Part shown: positions 40,075 through 52,088 of the stretch, in pieces
Layout: the number at the start of each line of letters is the position of its first letter
How positions within the stretch are numbered: the first letter of the stretch is position 1
DNA from: Vibrio sp. DW001
Lineage (GTDB): Bacteria > Pseudomonadota > Gammaproteobacteria > Enterobacterales > Vibrionaceae
Direction: 5' to 3'
DNA length: 64,000 bases
Assembly (NCBI RefSeq): GCF_029016285.1
Contig: NZ_CP091975.1
Span: 558,001-622,000 of the forward strand
The notes under the pieces: generated by a model
The model's database searches: none
The model's input: the letters and a program-made list of their open reading frames with translations, nothing else
What the model was told of the DNA's origin: nothing
Program-made: the position numbers and the translations under genes

Positions 40075-41433
40075 TTACTTACCAGTGGGATTTCTTGTAT
40101 CTTGACCGTTGCCTAGATTTCGCATTAACAGAGCGAATTCTAGGTTTAGATCTTCTGGAACAGGTATAAATACAAAGTGCCCATTACCTTTCGCATCTTC
40201 GATTGATTCAGATTTTCGGTTTTCCATGGTTTCAAGCGTAAAAGTAATGTTTCCATTTGGTGTCATTAACTCTAAGCGATCACCAACAAGAAATTTGTTC
40301 TTCACATCAATTTCCGCCAATTCACCACGGCGCTGACCGGTAAATTCACCTACAAATTGCTGCGTATCAGAAATGGAATAACCGTATTCATAGTTCTGAT
40401 ATGCATCGTGAGTATGTCGGCGTAAGAACCCTTCTGTGTAGCCACGATGAGCCAGGCTTTCAAGGGTACCGAGTAGATTTTCATCAAAAGGTTTACCTTC
40501 CACCGCATCATCGATGGCTTTACGATAAACCTGTGCAGTACGTGCACAGTAATAAAAAGATTTCGTTCGGCCTTCAATTTTTAATGAATGAACTCCCATC
40601 TTAGTCAAACGTTCAACATGCTGCACGGCACGAAGATCTTTCGAGTTCATGATGTAAGTGCCATGTTCGTCTTCAAATGCGGCCATTTTTTCGTCAGGAC
40701 GATGGCTTTCAGAAAGCAATACAACATCGTCAATCGGTTTGCCAAGGCCAAGTGTATTGTCTGGGCGTTCTGTGGCTTCTTGGATCTCTACGATTTGGCC
40801 CGAATCACTCTCTTCGGCCTTCTCTACGTTGTACTCCCAACGACAAGCATTAGTGCACGTGCCTTGGTTAGGGTCACGCTTGTTCATGTAACCTGAAAGT
40901 AAGCAGCGGCCAGAGTACGCCATGCAAAGTGCACCATGGACAAAAATTTCAAGCTCTGTTTCTGGGCAATGCTCTCGAATCTCTTCAATCTCTTCTAAAG
41001 ATAGCTCCCTTGAGAGGATAACTCGCTCGACACCTTGAGTAGACCAAAACTTAACGGTTGCCCAGTTTACAGCATTCGCTTGTACAGAAAGATGGATTGC
41101 GACATCAGGAAAGGTCTCTCGGACCATCATGATCAAACCAGGATCCGACATTATTAATGCGTCCGGCCCCATTTCAACAATAGGCTTCAAATCTCGGATA
41201 AAGGTTTTCAGCTTAGAGTTATGCGGCTGGATATTACATACCACATAAAGCTTTTTCCCCTGAGCATGAGCTTCATCGATACCGATCTGCAAGTTCTCAT
41301 GATTGAATTCGTTATTACGAACACGAAGGCTATAGCGTGGTTGTCCTGCGTAGACTGCATCGGCCCCATAGGCGAATGCATAACGCATATTTTTAAGACT
41401 TCCAGCAGGTGACAGTAGTTCTGGCTTAAACAT
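40075..41433 (-). CDS. trhP: tRNA uridine-34 hydroxylase TrhP (YegQ, U32 family)
   Basis: 452 residues (E. coli YegQ 453). MFKPELLSPAGSLKNMRYA opening, the U32 signature ELEIFVHGALCMAYSGRCLLS and the Cys set in GTCTNACRWEY that binds Fe-S. Makes 5-hydroxyuridine at tRNA position 34 with prephenate as source. yfhL lies about 550 bp downstream; a link is possible but not shown. Confidence 0.93.
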   Translation of the reverse strand: MFKPELLSPAGSLKNMRYAFAYGADAVYAGQPRYSLRVRNNEFNHENLQIGIDEAHAQGKKLYVVCNIQPHNSKLKTFIRDLKPIVEMGPDALIMSDPGLIMMVRETFPDVAIHLSVQANAVNWATVKFWSTQGVERVILSRELSLEEIEEIREHCPETELEIFVHGALCMAYSGRCLLSGYMNKRDPNQGTCTNACRWEYNVEKAEESDSGQIVEIQEATERPDNTLGLGKPIDDVVLLSESHRPDEKMAAFEDEHGTYIMNSKDLRAVQHVERLTKMGVHSLKIEGRTKSFYYCARTAQVYRKAIDDAVEGKPFDENLLGTLESLAHRGYTEGFLRRHTHDAYQNYEYGYSISDTQQFVGEFTGQRRGELAEIDVKNKFLVGDRLELMTPNGNITFTLETMENRKSESIEDAKGNGHFVFIPVPEDLNLEFALLMRNLGNGQDTRNPTGK

Positions 41434-41645
41434 ATTTATATTCTCTAGTCTGATTGCAAGTCAGAATTGCACTACCAAATAGCGCAATAATTGGGAGCGC
41501 GAATATTACGCGAAAAGGAGGGAGTTTCCTAGTGATTTGGGTTTTTAATTGTGTATAAATTGAGCGAGAAAAAGGTAGAGAGTATGGCTTTTATGGGAGT
41601 AAAAGTTGCGCGGGTAACGCCATCTAATTATCGCCATTTTTTCAA

Positions 41646-41677
41646 GCTATCATTCCCGTATTCACGAGAATGATAGC
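41646..41677. repeat. Long palindrome between trhP and rdgC
   Basis: GCTATCATTC / GAATGATAGC outer arms (10 bp) with a further partly paired CGT...ACG. No T run, so not an intrinsic terminator. Looks like a dispersed chromosomal hairpin repeat. The rest of 41434-41750 holds nothing else I recognise. Confidence 0.6.
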
Positions 41678-41750
41678 CATTCTGGACTTAATCATAGAGT
41701 GATGGAGATGGTATTAGATCTACCATCCTAACCACAGATTTAGGCCAAGA

Positions 41751-42671
41751 TTAAGTGGCGTTATTTGTTAACCCACCTAACTCTTTAAAAAGATTAGGTA
41801 AGAAGCTCGCTAACTCTGAACTCATCAAAGAGAAGTCAGCATCAAATCGTGCTGCTCGGTCCTCTCTTGGGATATCTTCATTTTGATCTTTTAAATCTTC
41901 ATTGAATTTTAAGCGTTTGATACTGCAATCATCGGCTAGAATGAAATCGATATGCTCTTGCCAGTTTAGCGCTAGCTTAGTCACTATCTTATCCGCGTTA
42001 ATATGGTTAATGATCTCTTCTGAGCTCAACTCCAGTTTTTTACAGCGAATAACGCCACCATCTTCTTTAAGCGATTGCAATTCTGCTTCATTTAGCATGG
42101 TGATACCTTGCGGCGTATTACCCGATTTGACCCACTCTGTCATCAAGCCTTCGAGTGGTTGTTCCGGAATAGCAGGAACAACGGGTAGGCTGCCGATGCT
42201 CTTACGTAACAGCGCCAACACATCTTCAGCTTTATTGAAACTACTTGCATCTACCACGATCAGTTCTTCCTTAGGAAGGATCAATACATTGGTAAACTGA
42301 CTTTTGCTGAAGGCGCGAGGAAGGAGATCGATAACGATATCTTCCTTAATGTTATCTTTCTCATTTTTCTTAAGAGGGCGACCTTCTACGAGTTCCATTG
42401 CGTCTATTTTTTCGGCCATCGATTCGTTGATAACAGAGGCCGGTAGCATCTTGTCTTCTTTCTTCGCACAGATAAGAATACGGTTCTCTGATACATGAGT
42501 AAGCATGTCACCGAATTTTCCCATTACATTACACCAACCAAATTTGCTTTTATCTTGGCTGCTACATGGCGTGAAGCGAAACTCTTCAAGTTGCTTCTCT
42601 AGTTGCTCTACATCAAATTCGATATCACGGTTAAAGCGATATACCAGACAGTTCTTAAACCACATAGTCAT
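41751..42671 (-). CDS. rdgC: Recombination-associated protein RdgC
   Basis: 306 residues (E. coli 303). Starts [16 protein letters not shown], contains [14 protein letters not shown] and [14 protein letters not shown], all RdgC landmarks. Ring-shaped dimer that coats double-stranded DNA and limits RecA action. The better start is the ATG giving MWFKN (third codon). Confidence 0.94.
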   Translation of the reverse strand: MTMWFKNCLVYRFNRDIEFDVEQLEKQLEEFRFTPCSSQDKSKFGWCNVMGKFGDMLTHVSENRILICAKKEDKMLPASVINESMAEKIDAMELVEGRPLKKNEKDNIKEDIVIDLLPRAFSKSQFTNVLILPKEELIVVDASSFNKAEDVLALLRKSIGSLPVVPAIPEQPLEGLMTEWVKSGNTPQGITMLNEAELQSLKEDGGVIRCKKLELSSEEIINHINADKIVTKLALNWQEHIDFILADDCSIKRLKFNEDLKDQNEDIPREDRAARFDADFSLMSSELASFLPNLFKELGGLTNNAT

Positions 42672-42863
42672 TCTCTTATCTTAGATTTAGGCGACACATA
42701 ATAGGGGAATAATCAAAATTTGTTGAGTGCTTTATACCAAGAATCTCTGTTGCTACGAAAAAATGCACAGTGTGCTTTCTATAAGTACCGCTAGGATAGG
42801 GTATTTTTAGTCGACTTGAAGATGTGACCACTATGCGACAGTTATGTGAAAAATAGTTTGCAA

Positions 42864-42881
42864 AGGTCACAAAAGTGTCAT
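42864..42881 (+). promoter_or_regulatory. Pho box before phoB
   Basis: AGGTCAC-AAAA-GTGTCAT, two 7-bp half-sites with a 4-bp spacer, 53 bp before phoB. Fits PhoB autoregulation. Confidence 0.75.
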
Positions 42882-42933
42882 ACTTAGCGAAGATAATGCT
42901 TAGCGTTGATTAAAACTTAAAGGTTGCTCAATT

Positions 42934-43623
42934 ATGTCTAGAAGGATTCTGGTTGTTGAAGATGAAGCACCAATACGTGAAATGTTGTGTTTTGTTCTTG
43001 AGCAAAAGGGTTATCAAGCAGTGGAAGCAGAAGACTATGACGCTGCTCTAAATAAACTGTGCGAACCATACCCAGATCTCATATTACTTGATTGGATGTT
43101 ACCGGGTGGTTCGGGTATCAATCTAATTAAACATCTTAAGCGTGAAGAGCTTACTCGCAACATCCCTGTTGTGATGTTAACCGCTCGCGGAGAAGAAGAA
43201 GATAAAGTTCGCGGGCTCGAAGTGGGGGCCGACGACTACATCACTAAACCGTTTTCACCAAAAGAGCTTGTCGCAAGACTCAAGGCGGTTATTCGTCGAG
43301 TATCGCCAACAGCGCTAGAAGATGTCATCGATGTTCAAGGTCTTAAATTGGACCCAGTTTCACACCGAGTAACCGTTAGTGATCAAGCGGTTGATATGGG
43401 GCCAACTGAATTTAAGATGTTGCATTTCTTTATGACGCATCAAGAACGAGTCTATAGTCGCGAACAGTTACTTAATAATGTTTGGGGCACAAATGTTTAT
43501 GTCGAGGATAGAACGGTCGATGTACATATTCGTCGCCTTCGTAAAGCACTCGAACTCGAAGGACACGACAAGCTAGTACAAACAGTACGTGGAGCTGGCT
43601 ATCGTTTCTCAACCAAAGCTTAA
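42934..43623 (+). CDS. phoB: Phosphate response regulator PhoB
   Basis: 229 residues, the E. coli length. [18 protein letters not shown]; phosphoacceptor Asp in [14 protein letters not shown]; winged helix [19 protein letters not shown]. Activates the Pho regulon under phosphate limitation. phoR follows after 21 bp. Confidence 0.97.
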   Translation: MSRRILVVEDEAPIREMLCFVLEQKGYQAVEAEDYDAALNKLCEPYPDLILLDWMLPGGSGINLIKHLKREELTRNIPVVMLTARGEEEDKVRGLEVGADDYITKPFSPKELVARLKAVIRRVSPTALEDVIDVQGLKLDPVSHRVTVSDQAVDMGPTEFKMLHFFMTHQERVYSREQLLNNVWGTNVYVEDRTVDVHIRRLRKALELEGHDKLVQTVRGAGYRFSTKA

Positions 43624-43644
43624 AGGAACTTTTCGGATAAATAG

Positions 43645-44943
43645 ATGGTAGAAAAGTTAACATGGAAAAAGTTAGTCTGGTCACTAGCTTTTTTTTACAC
43701 ACCATGGATTATGATTGGCTGGTTGTTTGGATATATGCCGTGGTTGCTTCTTGCGGCGACGGCGATTCAGCTTTTATGGCATATTCACAATCAGATACGA
43801 TTGTCGACTTGGTTGTGGGATGAAAAGCGTCTAACGCCACCCTCTGGTACTGGCCATTGGGAAGGGTTGTTTAACGGTATCTATCGTTTAGGTCAAAGGC
43901 AAAGAAAGAAGCGTAAAGACCTGACTAATCTTATCCGCCGCTTTAGAAATGGCGCAGAGTCATTACCCGATGCGGTGGTGGTTTTTCGCGACGAAGGCAA
44001 TATTGTTTGGTGTAATAAGCTTGCCCAGTACCTTTTGGGTTTCCGGTGGCCAGATGATTCCGGACAGCCTATTTCTAACCTAATACGTACCCCTGATTTT
44101 ATTAAATACCTTGGTAATAACGATTTTACAGAACCGTTAGAGATGCGATCTCCCCTGAATGTTGAACGTATGCTTGAGTTGCGTATTGTGCCCTACACGG
44201 AAGGTGAGCATTTAATGGTGGTACGTGATGTTACCCAATTGAATCAGTTGGAAGGGATGCGTCGTAACTTTTTCGCTAATGTATCTCATGAGCTACGTAC
44301 TCCCATGACGGTTCTTCAAGGTTATCTTGAGATGACAGAAGACCAAGATATGCTCGTTGGCCCTATGTGGCCCAAGGCACATGGCGTGATGACGGAACAA
44401 TTGAATCGCATGAATGCATTGGTCAATCAGCTTCTGACGTTGTCTAAAATAGAGGCAGCTCCAATGCACGACCTTGATGAGGTGGTGGATGTACCATCCA
44501 TGCTCGATGTGTTGGAAAAAGAGGCTCAAGCACTGAGTGGAGATAGAGGCCATAAATTTGTGTTCGATATCGACCCGTTGTTAAAGATCCTCGGTGATGA
44601 AGATCAACTGCGAAGCGCAATATCTAACCTTGTTTACAATGCGGTCAAATATACACCGGACGGTGCGAATGTGCATGTCAGATGGTATCAAACCAATATG
44701 GGGGCGCATTTGGATGTAGAAGATAGTGGTGAAGGGATAGAACCTCAACATATCGTGCGACTTACGGAACGGTTTTATCGTGTGGATAGAGCTCGCTCCC
44801 GAGAGACGGGCGGCAGTGGATTAGGATTGGCCATCGTGAAGCACGCACTAAGCCACCATGATTCAGCTTTAGATATCCGTAGTGAAGTCGGTGTAGGTAG
44901 TCAATTTTCCTTTGTTTTGCCAAAACGGCTCATCGTAAAATAG
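43645..44943 (+). CDS. phoR: Phosphate sensor kinase PhoR
   Basis: 432 residues (E. coli 431). N-terminal membrane hairpin (about 8-50), PAS domain (about 95-190), His[22 protein letters not shown] box [14 protein letters not shown] boxes EDSGEGI and [10 protein letters not shown]. No periplasmic sensor domain, as usual: input comes through PstSCAB-PhoU. Confidence 0.97.
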   Translation: MVEKLTWKKLVWSLAFFYTPWIMIGWLFGYMPWLLLAATAIQLLWHIHNQIRLSTWLWDEKRLTPPSGTGHWEGLFNGIYRLGQRQRKKRKDLTNLIRRFRNGAESLPDAVVVFRDEGNIVWCNKLAQYLLGFRWPDDSGQPISNLIRTPDFIKYLGNNDFTEPLEMRSPLNVERMLELRIVPYTEGEHLMVVRDVTQLNQLEGMRRNFFANVSHELRTPMTVLQGYLEMTEDQDMLVGPMWPKAHGVMTEQLNRMNALVNQLLTLSKIEAAPMHDLDEVVDVPSMLDVLEKEAQALSGDRGHKFVFDIDPLLKILGDEDQLRSAISNLVYNAVKYTPDGANVHVRWYQTNMGAHLDVEDSGEGIEPQHIVRLTERFYRVDRARSRETGGSGLGLAIVKHALSHHDSALDIRSEVGVGSQFSFVLPKRLIVK

Positions 44944-44958
44944 GAATGTAGTTTAGGA

Positions 44959-45930
44959 ATGAGAGTGGTCACCTGTTTGTCGATAACCCGTTTACTCTGC
45001 ATCACCTTGAGCTTGCTCAGTGTGAGCCCCCAGACGTTGGCAAAAGAACTACCGAACTATAATAAAGTATCTGGTTTGTCGGGTAATTTAACCTCGGTTG
45101 GCTCCGACACTCTCGCAAGTATGTTATCCCTATGGGGAGAGGCGTTCAAAACGTATTATCCCAATGTTAATGTGCAAGTTCAGGCCTCTGGTTCTTCCAC
45201 TGCTTCGCCTGCATTAACAGAAGGGACGGCACAATTTGGTCCAATGAGCAGACCAATGCGACTTAAAGAGCTTGAGGCTTTTGAAAGAGAGCATGGGTAC
45301 AAACCAACAGAATTAAAGATAGCGATTGATGCTATTGGAATATTTGTTCATAAGGACAATCCGATCGAAGGGTTAAGTTTTTTTCAGATCGATAGTATTT
45401 TTTCGTCCACGTTACGTTGCGGTAGTAATCAGCCTCTAGAATATTGGTTCGAGCTAGATGTTAAGAGCGAATGGGCGAAACGTCGAATCCAATTATTTGG
45501 TCGAAATTCAGTATCAGGGACTTATGGGTACTTTAAGAAAACGGCGTTATGCGGTGGCGATTTTAAACGTAACGTTAATGAACTTCCGGGTTCAGCTTCG
45601 GTCGTTCAGGCCGTCGCATCGGGAATTAACACGATTGGCTATTCTGGCGTTGGTTACAGCGTCTCAAACGCAAAACGGCTGCCTATTTCGGTTGATGGTA
45701 CGCATTATGTCGAGGCGACGAGAGAGACCATTCTGAATGGTGAGTATCCGTTATCGCGTTTTCTGTATGTGTATATCAACAAACATCCCGGTAAACAGCT
45801 ATCTCTGATCGAAACGGAATTTATCCGTTTTATCTACTCCAAGCAGGGTCAGATGGTGGTCGAAAAAGATGGATATGTCGGGATTTCTGCCGATTTAGCC
45901 AATAAAGAGCTAGAAAAAATTGGGTTGTGA
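44959..45930 (+). CDS. PstS-family phosphate-binding protein
   Basis: 323 residues with signal peptide (about 1-28, cleaved near TLAKEL). TSVGSDTLASMLSLW and VQVQASGSSTASPAL are the phosphate-site loops; NSVSGTYGYFKK is the second lobe contact. Only 15 bp after phoR, so likely in the same transcript and Pho-controlled. It is a PstS-like protein away from pstCAB; E. coli has no equivalent here. It may feed PstCA or sense phosphate. Confidence 0.88.
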   Translation: MRVVTCLSITRLLCITLSLLSVSPQTLAKELPNYNKVSGLSGNLTSVGSDTLASMLSLWGEAFKTYYPNVNVQVQASGSSTASPALTEGTAQFGPMSRPMRLKELEAFEREHGYKPTELKIAIDAIGIFVHKDNPIEGLSFFQIDSIFSSTLRCGSNQPLEYWFELDVKSEWAKRRIQLFGRNSVSGTYGYFKKTALCGGDFKRNVNELPGSASVVQAVASGINTIGYSGVGYSVSNAKRLPISVDGTHYVEATRETILNGEYPLSRFLYVYINKHPGKQLSLIETEFIRFIYSKQGQMVVEKDGYVGISADLANKELEKIGL

Positions 45931-45933
45931 CGT

Positions 45934-47445
45934 TTAGAAATCAATCACCCAATCTACTTTTTGCCAAAATTCACTTTCGGTTTCTAGGTCAGCTTGAAGC
46001 AGTTTGTTATTGTTGAGCCAATCTTTATCTTCACACTCTATCTCCCAATGATCGTCCCCCTTGATCTTGAGGTTCAGTTCAGGCAAACCTTCTTCGTTTC
46101 TTTGGCCATTCAATACAATGGATAGGCGCAGAATTCGAATGAGTTGGATAATATGCCTTTTTTTGAACAGGTTGAACTCCTGCATTTCTTGCAGCTTTAG
46201 TGATTTGCGCTGAAAGCGTGCGAGGGTAGCAAGTACAATTTGCTGTTCTTGGTTGAAGCCCGGCATGGTCGTGTGTCGAAGTATATAACTAGAGTGGCGA
46301 TGAAGCCCTTGATAGCTAATACTTAGACCAACCTCATGCAGTAATGCGCTCCACCCCAATAATGAGGAGAGTTCACCACTTCTCTTAATACCGGTATCGG
46401 AAGATACCTGCATTAGAAAACTCATGGCTTGTTTTCTGACTCTATCGGCGTGATTTAAATCAACAATATGCTTTCTGGCTAAGTATTCGGTAGTACGCAT
46501 GCGAATGTCTGAACGTTCGAAACGTGCCTCCATTTCGTAGAGTAAGCCTTCGCGTAACGCACCATCAGAGAAATGTAATTCTTTAATACCTAGGCCCGTA
46601 ACAATAGACTCCAGAATCGCAACACCCGCTGCAAATACGGGTTTACGTTCAATCGTCAAACCTTGAAGGTCGATCTCATCGATGGATTCGAATTCACACA
46701 ATGTGTCGATAAGCTTGTTGAGACGTTTAGGGGTTATAACACCATCTTCAAAGCCCAAACCAATTAACACCTCGCGAATTGCCTTGATCGTGCCAGATGA
46801 ACCTATTGCTGCTTCCCAGCCTTTTTTTCGATAAGGTTTTATGAGCGATTCAAATCGTTGCTGGCTAGCGATACTGGCGTGAGCGAAGTTGGTTTTAGAA
46901 AGCTTACCGTTGGCAAAGAACTGATCGGTAAAACTGACACAGCCCATCAGTGTGCTGTTGACTAATTCTGGCTCAAACGCTTGGCCGATGATCATTTCGG
47001 TACTGCCGCCACCAATATCAATGACAAGTTTACTCTTCGATTCAGGTTGGGTGTGCGCGACGCCTGCATAAATGAGGCGAGCTTCTTCTACACCGGGAAT
47101 GATTTCAATTGGGAAAGGCAGTACCTCGCGTGCGCGACGCATAAAGGCATTCGCGTTTCGAGCTTGTCGTAGTGTGTGGGTAGCCGCAATACGAACGTTT
47201 TCTGGTTCAAACCCCTGTAATCGCTCTGCAAACATTGTGAGACAATCCAGACCGCGAACGATGGCGGCTTCATTAAGTAATTTGTCTTTAGGGTTTAAGC
47301 CTGAAGCAAGCCGCACACGCTGTTTGTGGCGACTCACTATCTGTAGATCTTCTCCAACAATGTGTGCAACAACCATATGAAAGCTATTTGAACCCAAATC
47401 GATTGCGGCGACTTTACGTCTTTGAAGGTCTATTTTTTCATTCAT
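45934..47445 (-). CDS. ppx: Exopolyphosphatase
   Basis: 503 residues (E. coli 513). Actin-like ATPase fold: [29 protein letters not shown], then an HD-like C-terminal half ([19 protein letters not shown]). Splits phosphate from polyphosphate ends. Start overlaps the ppk stop by 8 bp. Confidence 0.96.
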   Translation of the reverse strand: MNEKIDLQRRKVAAIDLGSNSFHMVVAHIVGEDLQIVSRHKQRVRLASGLNPKDKLLNEAAIVRGLDCLTMFAERLQGFEPENVRIAATHTLRQARNANAFMRRAREVLPFPIEIIPGVEEARLIYAGVAHTQPESKSKLVIDIGGGSTEMIIGQAFEPELVNSTLMGCVSFTDQFFANGKLSKTNFAHASIASQQRFESLIKPYRKKGWEAAIGSSGTIKAIREVLIGLGFEDGVITPKRLNKLIDTLCEFESIDEIDLQGLTIERKPVFAAGVAILESIVTGLGIKELHFSDGALREGLLYEMEARFERSDIRMRTTEYLARKHIVDLNHADRVRKQAMSFLMQVSSDTGIKRSGELSSLLGWSALLHEVGLSISYQGLHRHSSYILRHTTMPGFNQEQQIVLATLARFQRKSLKLQEMQEFNLFKKRHIIQLIRILRLSIVLNGQRNEEGLPELNLKIKGDDHWEIECEDKDWLNNNKLLQADLETESEFWQKVDWVIDF

Positions 47446-49555
47446 CTTTTATCGGATTCTCATGTTCTATTCTGGTCTGCTTTTCAACTTGCTTGATGTA
47501 ATCGTAAATAGCAAGTTGCGAGCGAATTTTTTTCCGGTTACCACGAGGTACATAATCGTTGTTCATGCCGCTATCAATAACACGAGCTTTCATCGTATCC
47601 GTGAACTGAATATTAATTATATCTATAATACGTTGTTTAAGTCGTTCATCGCGTATAGGCACCGTAACTTCAATTCGATAATCGATGTTACGTGTCATCC
47701 AATCCGCCGATGAGATATGCACCGATGGATTTCCGTCGTTTTCACAGATTATTACCCTAGGATGCTCTAAGAAGCGGTCTACAATGCTGATAATCTGAAT
47801 GTTATCACTAATCCCTTCGACTCCGGGAACAAGTGAGCACATACCGCGAATAATCATCTTTATCTTCACACCAGCAGCGCTCGCACCATACAGCTTACTG
47901 ATTAACCCTTTATCGACTAGGTTATTGATCTTAAGAGTTATGCCTGCCTTTTTACCTAATTTTTTGTTCGCAATTTCCTGGTCGATTAGCTTATAAAGTC
48001 GACTTCTGGAGTTGCGAGGAGAAACAATTAGATGATTGAATTTGACGGGGCGATAAGGATTTTCTATGTAGCCAAATACGTTGCGTACTTCTTCAACAAT
48101 TTCTTTGTCTGCGGTTAAAAGTGCGAAGTCGGTATAGATACGGGCTGTTTTTTCATGGAAATTACCGGTGCCGACATGAGCATAGCGAACGATTTCACCC
48201 TCTTCACGACGGGAGATAAGCAGTAATTTTGAATGGATTTTCAGGCCGGGAGCGCCAAATTGAACGTGTACCCCAGCGTCGGTTAATACCTTAGACCATT
48301 CAATGTTGGCTTCTTCATCAAAACGAGCCTGTAGCTCAACCACAACCGTTACGTCTTTGCCACTATGTACCGCATCAATCAGCGAGTTCATTAGCTTAGA
48401 GTTTTTAGCGACTCGGTAGATATTGATCTTAATGCCGCGGACCTTTGGGTCAAAAGAGGACTGACGGACTAATTCTGCGACATGATCGAAGGTGTGATAA
48501 GGGTAATGAAGGAGAATATCTTTAGCTTTAATCGCGTCGAAACTGTTGTTATACCCTTCAAAATCAGCACAGGTTAATGGTGGTAATGGTTTGTTCTCTA
48601 GATAGTCTCGACCGACATTTGGGAAGCCGATAAAATCTTTGAAGTTATGATAACGGCCACCGGCTATGAGGCTGTCATAGTTTGATATTTTAAGCGTTTC
48701 ACACAAGAAATAGAGTATCTCTTTAGGCATCTCTCGCTCATAGACAAATCGAACAGGCATTGCGGTTAAACGCTGTGCCACTCCTTCAGACATTTGTTCT
48801 AGTAAGCTGTGTTCAACCTCGAACCCCAAATCATATTCAGCATCACGAGTCATCTTCATCGAATAGCAGTGCAGTTCTTCATATTCAAAGAACCCCTGGA
48901 AGATATCATCTAAGCAGTAACGGATAATGTTATCGAGCAAAATGATAGTTTTTCGACGTTTCCCTTTTTGTTCTGGGACCATAACAAAACGAGGTAATTG
49001 ATCGGTTGGGATCTCAATAAGTGCATATTGAGCTTTGTCTTTTTTCTTTTTCTTTCTCATTTCGACCGTTAAATAGGCGTACTCATCTTTTAAGAAAGAG
49101 AGTACGTCGATATCTTCCGTCATAATAAGGGGAGAAATATGGGGCAATACTTCCTTTCTGAAGTACTTTCTGATCCATTTCTCTTGCGGCTCGCTCAATT
49201 GAGTTTCATTAACTAAAAATATACGGCGACGAGCCATCTCTAAGAGTAGTTCGTTGTATAGCTCGGCGAAGTCTTTTTCTAATTGAGCCGCTTTGGATTG
49301 CATTTTCGCAAGAAGATTTTTTCCGTCGTCTTTGTTACCGCTTTCTTGGGCAATAAGAATTCGTCGTTTTACATCAGAGAAACGGACTTTGTAAAATTCA
49401 TCGAAATTGTTTGAATAGATGCCTAAGAAGCGGATGCGTTCAATCAGCGGAACGGTTTTGTCTGCCGCTTCTTGCAATACACGCTCATTAAAAGATAGCC
49501 AACTTAACTCTTTATCGATATAAAGTTTTTCTGCACTCATGATACCTTCCGACAA
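47438..49555 (-). CDS. ppk1: Polyphosphate kinase 1
   Basis: 705 residues (E. coli 688). N domain [19 protein letters not shown]; two PLD-like catalytic domains. The His that carries phosphate is in [13 protein letters not shown] or the nearby [19 protein letters not shown] segment, both intact. Membrane-associated. Operon ppk1-ppx. Confidence 0.97.
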   Translation of the reverse strand: MSEGIMSAEKLYIDKELSWLSFNERVLQEAADKTVPLIERIRFLGIYSNNFDEFYKVRFSDVKRRILIAQESGNKDDGKNLLAKMQSKAAQLEKDFAELYNELLLEMARRRIFLVNETQLSEPQEKWIRKYFRKEVLPHISPLIMTEDIDVLSFLKDEYAYLTVEMRKKKKKDKAQYALIEIPTDQLPRFVMVPEQKGKRRKTIILLDNIIRYCLDDIFQGFFEYEELHCYSMKMTRDAEYDLGFEVEHSLLEQMSEGVAQRLTAMPVRFVYEREMPKEILYFLCETLKISNYDSLIAGGRYHNFKDFIGFPNVGRDYLENKPLPPLTCADFEGYNNSFDAIKAKDILLHYPYHTFDHVAELVRQSSFDPKVRGIKINIYRVAKNSKLMNSLIDAVHSGKDVTVVVELQARFDEEANIEWSKVLTDAGVHVQFGAPGLKIHSKLLLISRREEGEIVRYAHVGTGNFHEKTARIYTDFALLTADKEIVEEVRNVFGYIENPYRPVKFNHLIVSPRNSRSRLYKLIDQEIANKKLGKKAGITLKINNLVDKGLISKLYGASAAGVKIKMIIRGMCSLVPGVEGISDNIQIISIVDRFLEHPRVIICENDGNPSVHISSADWMTRNIDYRIEVTVPIRDERLKQRIIDIINIQFTDTMKARVIDSGMNNDYVPRGNRKKIRSQLAIYDYIKQVEKQTRIEHENPIKDE

Positions 49556-49693
49556 ATATTAAGGGTGTTTACCGATCATCCCCTAAAAACAGGGAAAAAT
49601 AGATAGTGAAAGGTAGGCCCTTTCTGTTACATAATTATTTCAATGTTGCCTACTTTTGTTATTGGTGGCGTTTTTCAGTTGTTTACAGCTTCA

Positions 49694-49711
49694 TTGTAAT
49701 GTAACTGTCAC
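49694..49711 (+). promoter_or_regulatory. Pho box before pstC
   Basis: TTGTAAT-GTAA-CTGTCAC, 48 bp before the pstC start. The second half-site is a near-perfect CTGTCAT. Confidence 0.75.
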
Positions 49712-49758
49712 GTAAACGAAATATTATTGATGCGCTGATAAAAAGGATTAATTTCACC

Positions 49759-51981
49759 ATGGCAAACGCCGAATTTTCTTTAAACGAACGAGATAGGGTG
49801 AGGTACTTAAAAGATCGCTTAGCTCGTTTTGTCGTGAAGAGTGGTGGTATTGGTATCCTTGCAGCTATATTGCTTATCTTTTTCTACCTCGTATCGATGG
49901 TTTTGCCGATATTCTCGCGCGCCGAAGTAAACCCATTAGCTGACTACAGTTATCAACAACAGAACAACGCGATAGGTATTGGTGTTGGGGATTACGGCGA
50001 AAATGCGTTCGTATTCGATGAGGTAGGGCAGTTGGTCTATGTTGGGTTCGAGCAAGGAGAAGCCAAAACATTACTGACGACAGCGATTCTTGAAAATCCA
50101 ACCGCATTTGCAAAGAGTGCTCAGTCGCAAGGTTGGTATGCTTATGCAAATGATAATGGCGAAGTGCTGGCAGTAAAGCCCGGCTTTAATGTGTCTTTTA
50201 CAAATGATGGACGCGTACTGACACCAGATCTAAAGGTTTTTAATGATGGGAATTCTATTCTTATCGATGAGCAAAAAGACGCCATAGCGCAATTCGCATT
50301 TTCTATTCAAGATGGGATAGGCACGTTTGTTGCGGTGTCTGCCTCTGGTGATGTTAATGCGGTTCGAGTTAGCCAAACAAGTCGAACAGAGGCCGATGAA
50401 CCAACCTGGCAAATAGAGCCGTTAGACTTACCTGCATTTCCTGATCGTATCGATCAACTGAACCTATCTCCAGATGGTAAACATCTATTCCTTTTATCGG
50501 AAGAGGGTTTGATGATTGCCCAGCTTACGAAAAATCGATTCAATGCTCGTGAGTTTGTCGATTTGTCTCGTGGTAGGGCAGAAAAATCCGTCAAGCAGAT
50601 CAATCTACTCTCAGGTGCGTACTCTATTCTTGTCACGCACCAAGACAATACGATTTCACAGTGGTTTGATGTGCTCAAAAGCGGTGAAAGGGTACTGACT
50701 AAAATTCGAGAGTTTCCATTGAGCGAAGGTAATCAATTTCTATTGACGGATACCTATCGCAAGGGTTTTTACAGCTTTACAGAGAATGGCTTAATGCAGA
50801 GCTTTTATTCGACCAGCGAAAATCAGCTATTTTCAGGGAAAATCTATCCGCAACTGCCCAACATAGTTGCTATGTCGAACAATGAAAGCTATCTCATTGC
50901 GCTTGATAATAAAAAGCTACATATCCATGAATTAAAAAATGCTCACCCAGAGGTCACCTTCTCTTCCATCTGGAGAGAGGTTTGGTATGAAAGCTATCCT
51001 GAACCTCAATATGTGTGGCAATCGACCTCTGCCAGTGACGATTTTGAAGCGAAATTTAGCTTAGTCCCCATTGCATTTGGAACCCTTAAAGCGACCTTCT
51101 ATGCCATGTTGTTTTCTGTGCCTCTTGCGGTGTTTGGTGCGGTCTATACGGCGTATTTCATGTCCTCATCGATGCGAAAGATTGTTAAACCATCGATAGA
51201 AATTATGGAAGCACTGCCAACCGTTATTATTGGTTTCTTGGCTGGGTTATGGTTAGCACCAATCGTCGAGTCCTATTTAACGGGCGTGGTTTTGATGCTC
51301 ATTATGCTGCCTGTATCGGCTATTTTGATGAGCCTGTTGTGGGCGATGATCCCCAAAGTGATAATGAGTCGGCTGCCTATCGGTTGGCATGTGGTGATCC
51401 TTATTCCTGTTATATTGATTGTTGGTTACACCAGTATCCATTACTCCGTGGACATTGAGCGTTGGTTATTTGATGGGGATGTTCGAGTTTTTCTTGCGGA
51501 TAACGGTATTAGCTACGATCAACGAAATGCTCTGGTGGTTGGTATCGCAATGGGATTTGCAGTAATCCCGACCATATTCACCATCGCCGAAGATGCCATT
51601 TTTTCTGTGCCGAAACACCTTTCCGACGGCTCATTGGCGTTAGGTGCCACTCAATGGCAAACATTGCTTTATGTTGTTTTACTAACCGCAAGCCCCGGTA
51701 TATTTTCGGCGATAATGATAGGGTTAGGCCGAGCGGTAGGTGAAACCATGATTGTTCTTATGGCTACGGGTAATACACCAATCATGGACTTTAGTATCTT
51801 TGAAGGTATGCGAAGTCTATCTGCGACAATAGCGGTTGAAATGCCAGAAACGGAAGTGGGTGATACGCACTATAGAGTTCTATTTTTGGCAGCGCTGATC
51901 CTATTTATATTTACTTTCGCTGTAAACTCGCTCGCCGAATTGGTTAGACAAAGACTTAAGGATAAATACAGTTCAATGTAG
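49759..51981 (+). CDS. pstC: Phosphate ABC transporter permease PstC, long form
   Basis: 740 residues against 319 in E. coli. A first membrane helix (about 27-53), then about 370 residues of periplasmic beta-rich domain (WD-like strands), then the normal permease from about 430: IAFGTLKATFYAMLFSVPLAVF, the EAA loop SLALGATQWQTLLYVVLL. The long form is typical of Vibrio and relatives. Confidence 0.93.
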   Translation: MANAEFSLNERDRVRYLKDRLARFVVKSGGIGILAAILLIFFYLVSMVLPIFSRAEVNPLADYSYQQQNNAIGIGVGDYGENAFVFDEVGQLVYVGFEQGEAKTLLTTAILENPTAFAKSAQSQGWYAYANDNGEVLAVKPGFNVSFTNDGRVLTPDLKVFNDGNSILIDEQKDAIAQFAFSIQDGIGTFVAVSASGDVNAVRVSQTSRTEADEPTWQIEPLDLPAFPDRIDQLNLSPDGKHLFLLSEEGLMIAQLTKNRFNAREFVDLSRGRAEKSVKQINLLSGAYSILVTHQDNTISQWFDVLKSGERVLTKIREFPLSEGNQFLLTDTYRKGFYSFTENGLMQSFYSTSENQLFSGKIYPQLPNIVAMSNNESYLIALDNKKLHIHELKNAHPEVTFSSIWREVWYESYPEPQYVWQSTSASDDFEAKFSLVPIAFGTLKATFYAMLFSVPLAVFGAVYTAYFMSSSMRKIVKPSIEIMEALPTVIIGFLAGLWLAPIVESYLTGVVLMLIMLPVSAILMSLLWAMIPKVIMSRLPIGWHVVILIPVILIVGYTSIHYSVDIERWLFDGDVRVFLADNGISYDQRNALVVGIAMGFAVIPTIFTIAEDAIFSVPKHLSDGSLALGATQWQTLLYVVLLTASPGIFSAIMIGLGRAVGETMIVLMATGNTPIMDFSIFEGMRSLSATIAVEMPETEVGDTHYRVLFLAALILFIFTFAVNSLAELVRQRLKDKYSSM

Positions 51982-52088
51982 GTTGAGCCTAAAGTGGTCG
52001 TCTCATATTAAAGTGTTGTTACTGGGGAACAATAGGCGCTCTATTGGTTAATTTTAAAGAGCTACAAATTTTAGGAATGAATTAATAC

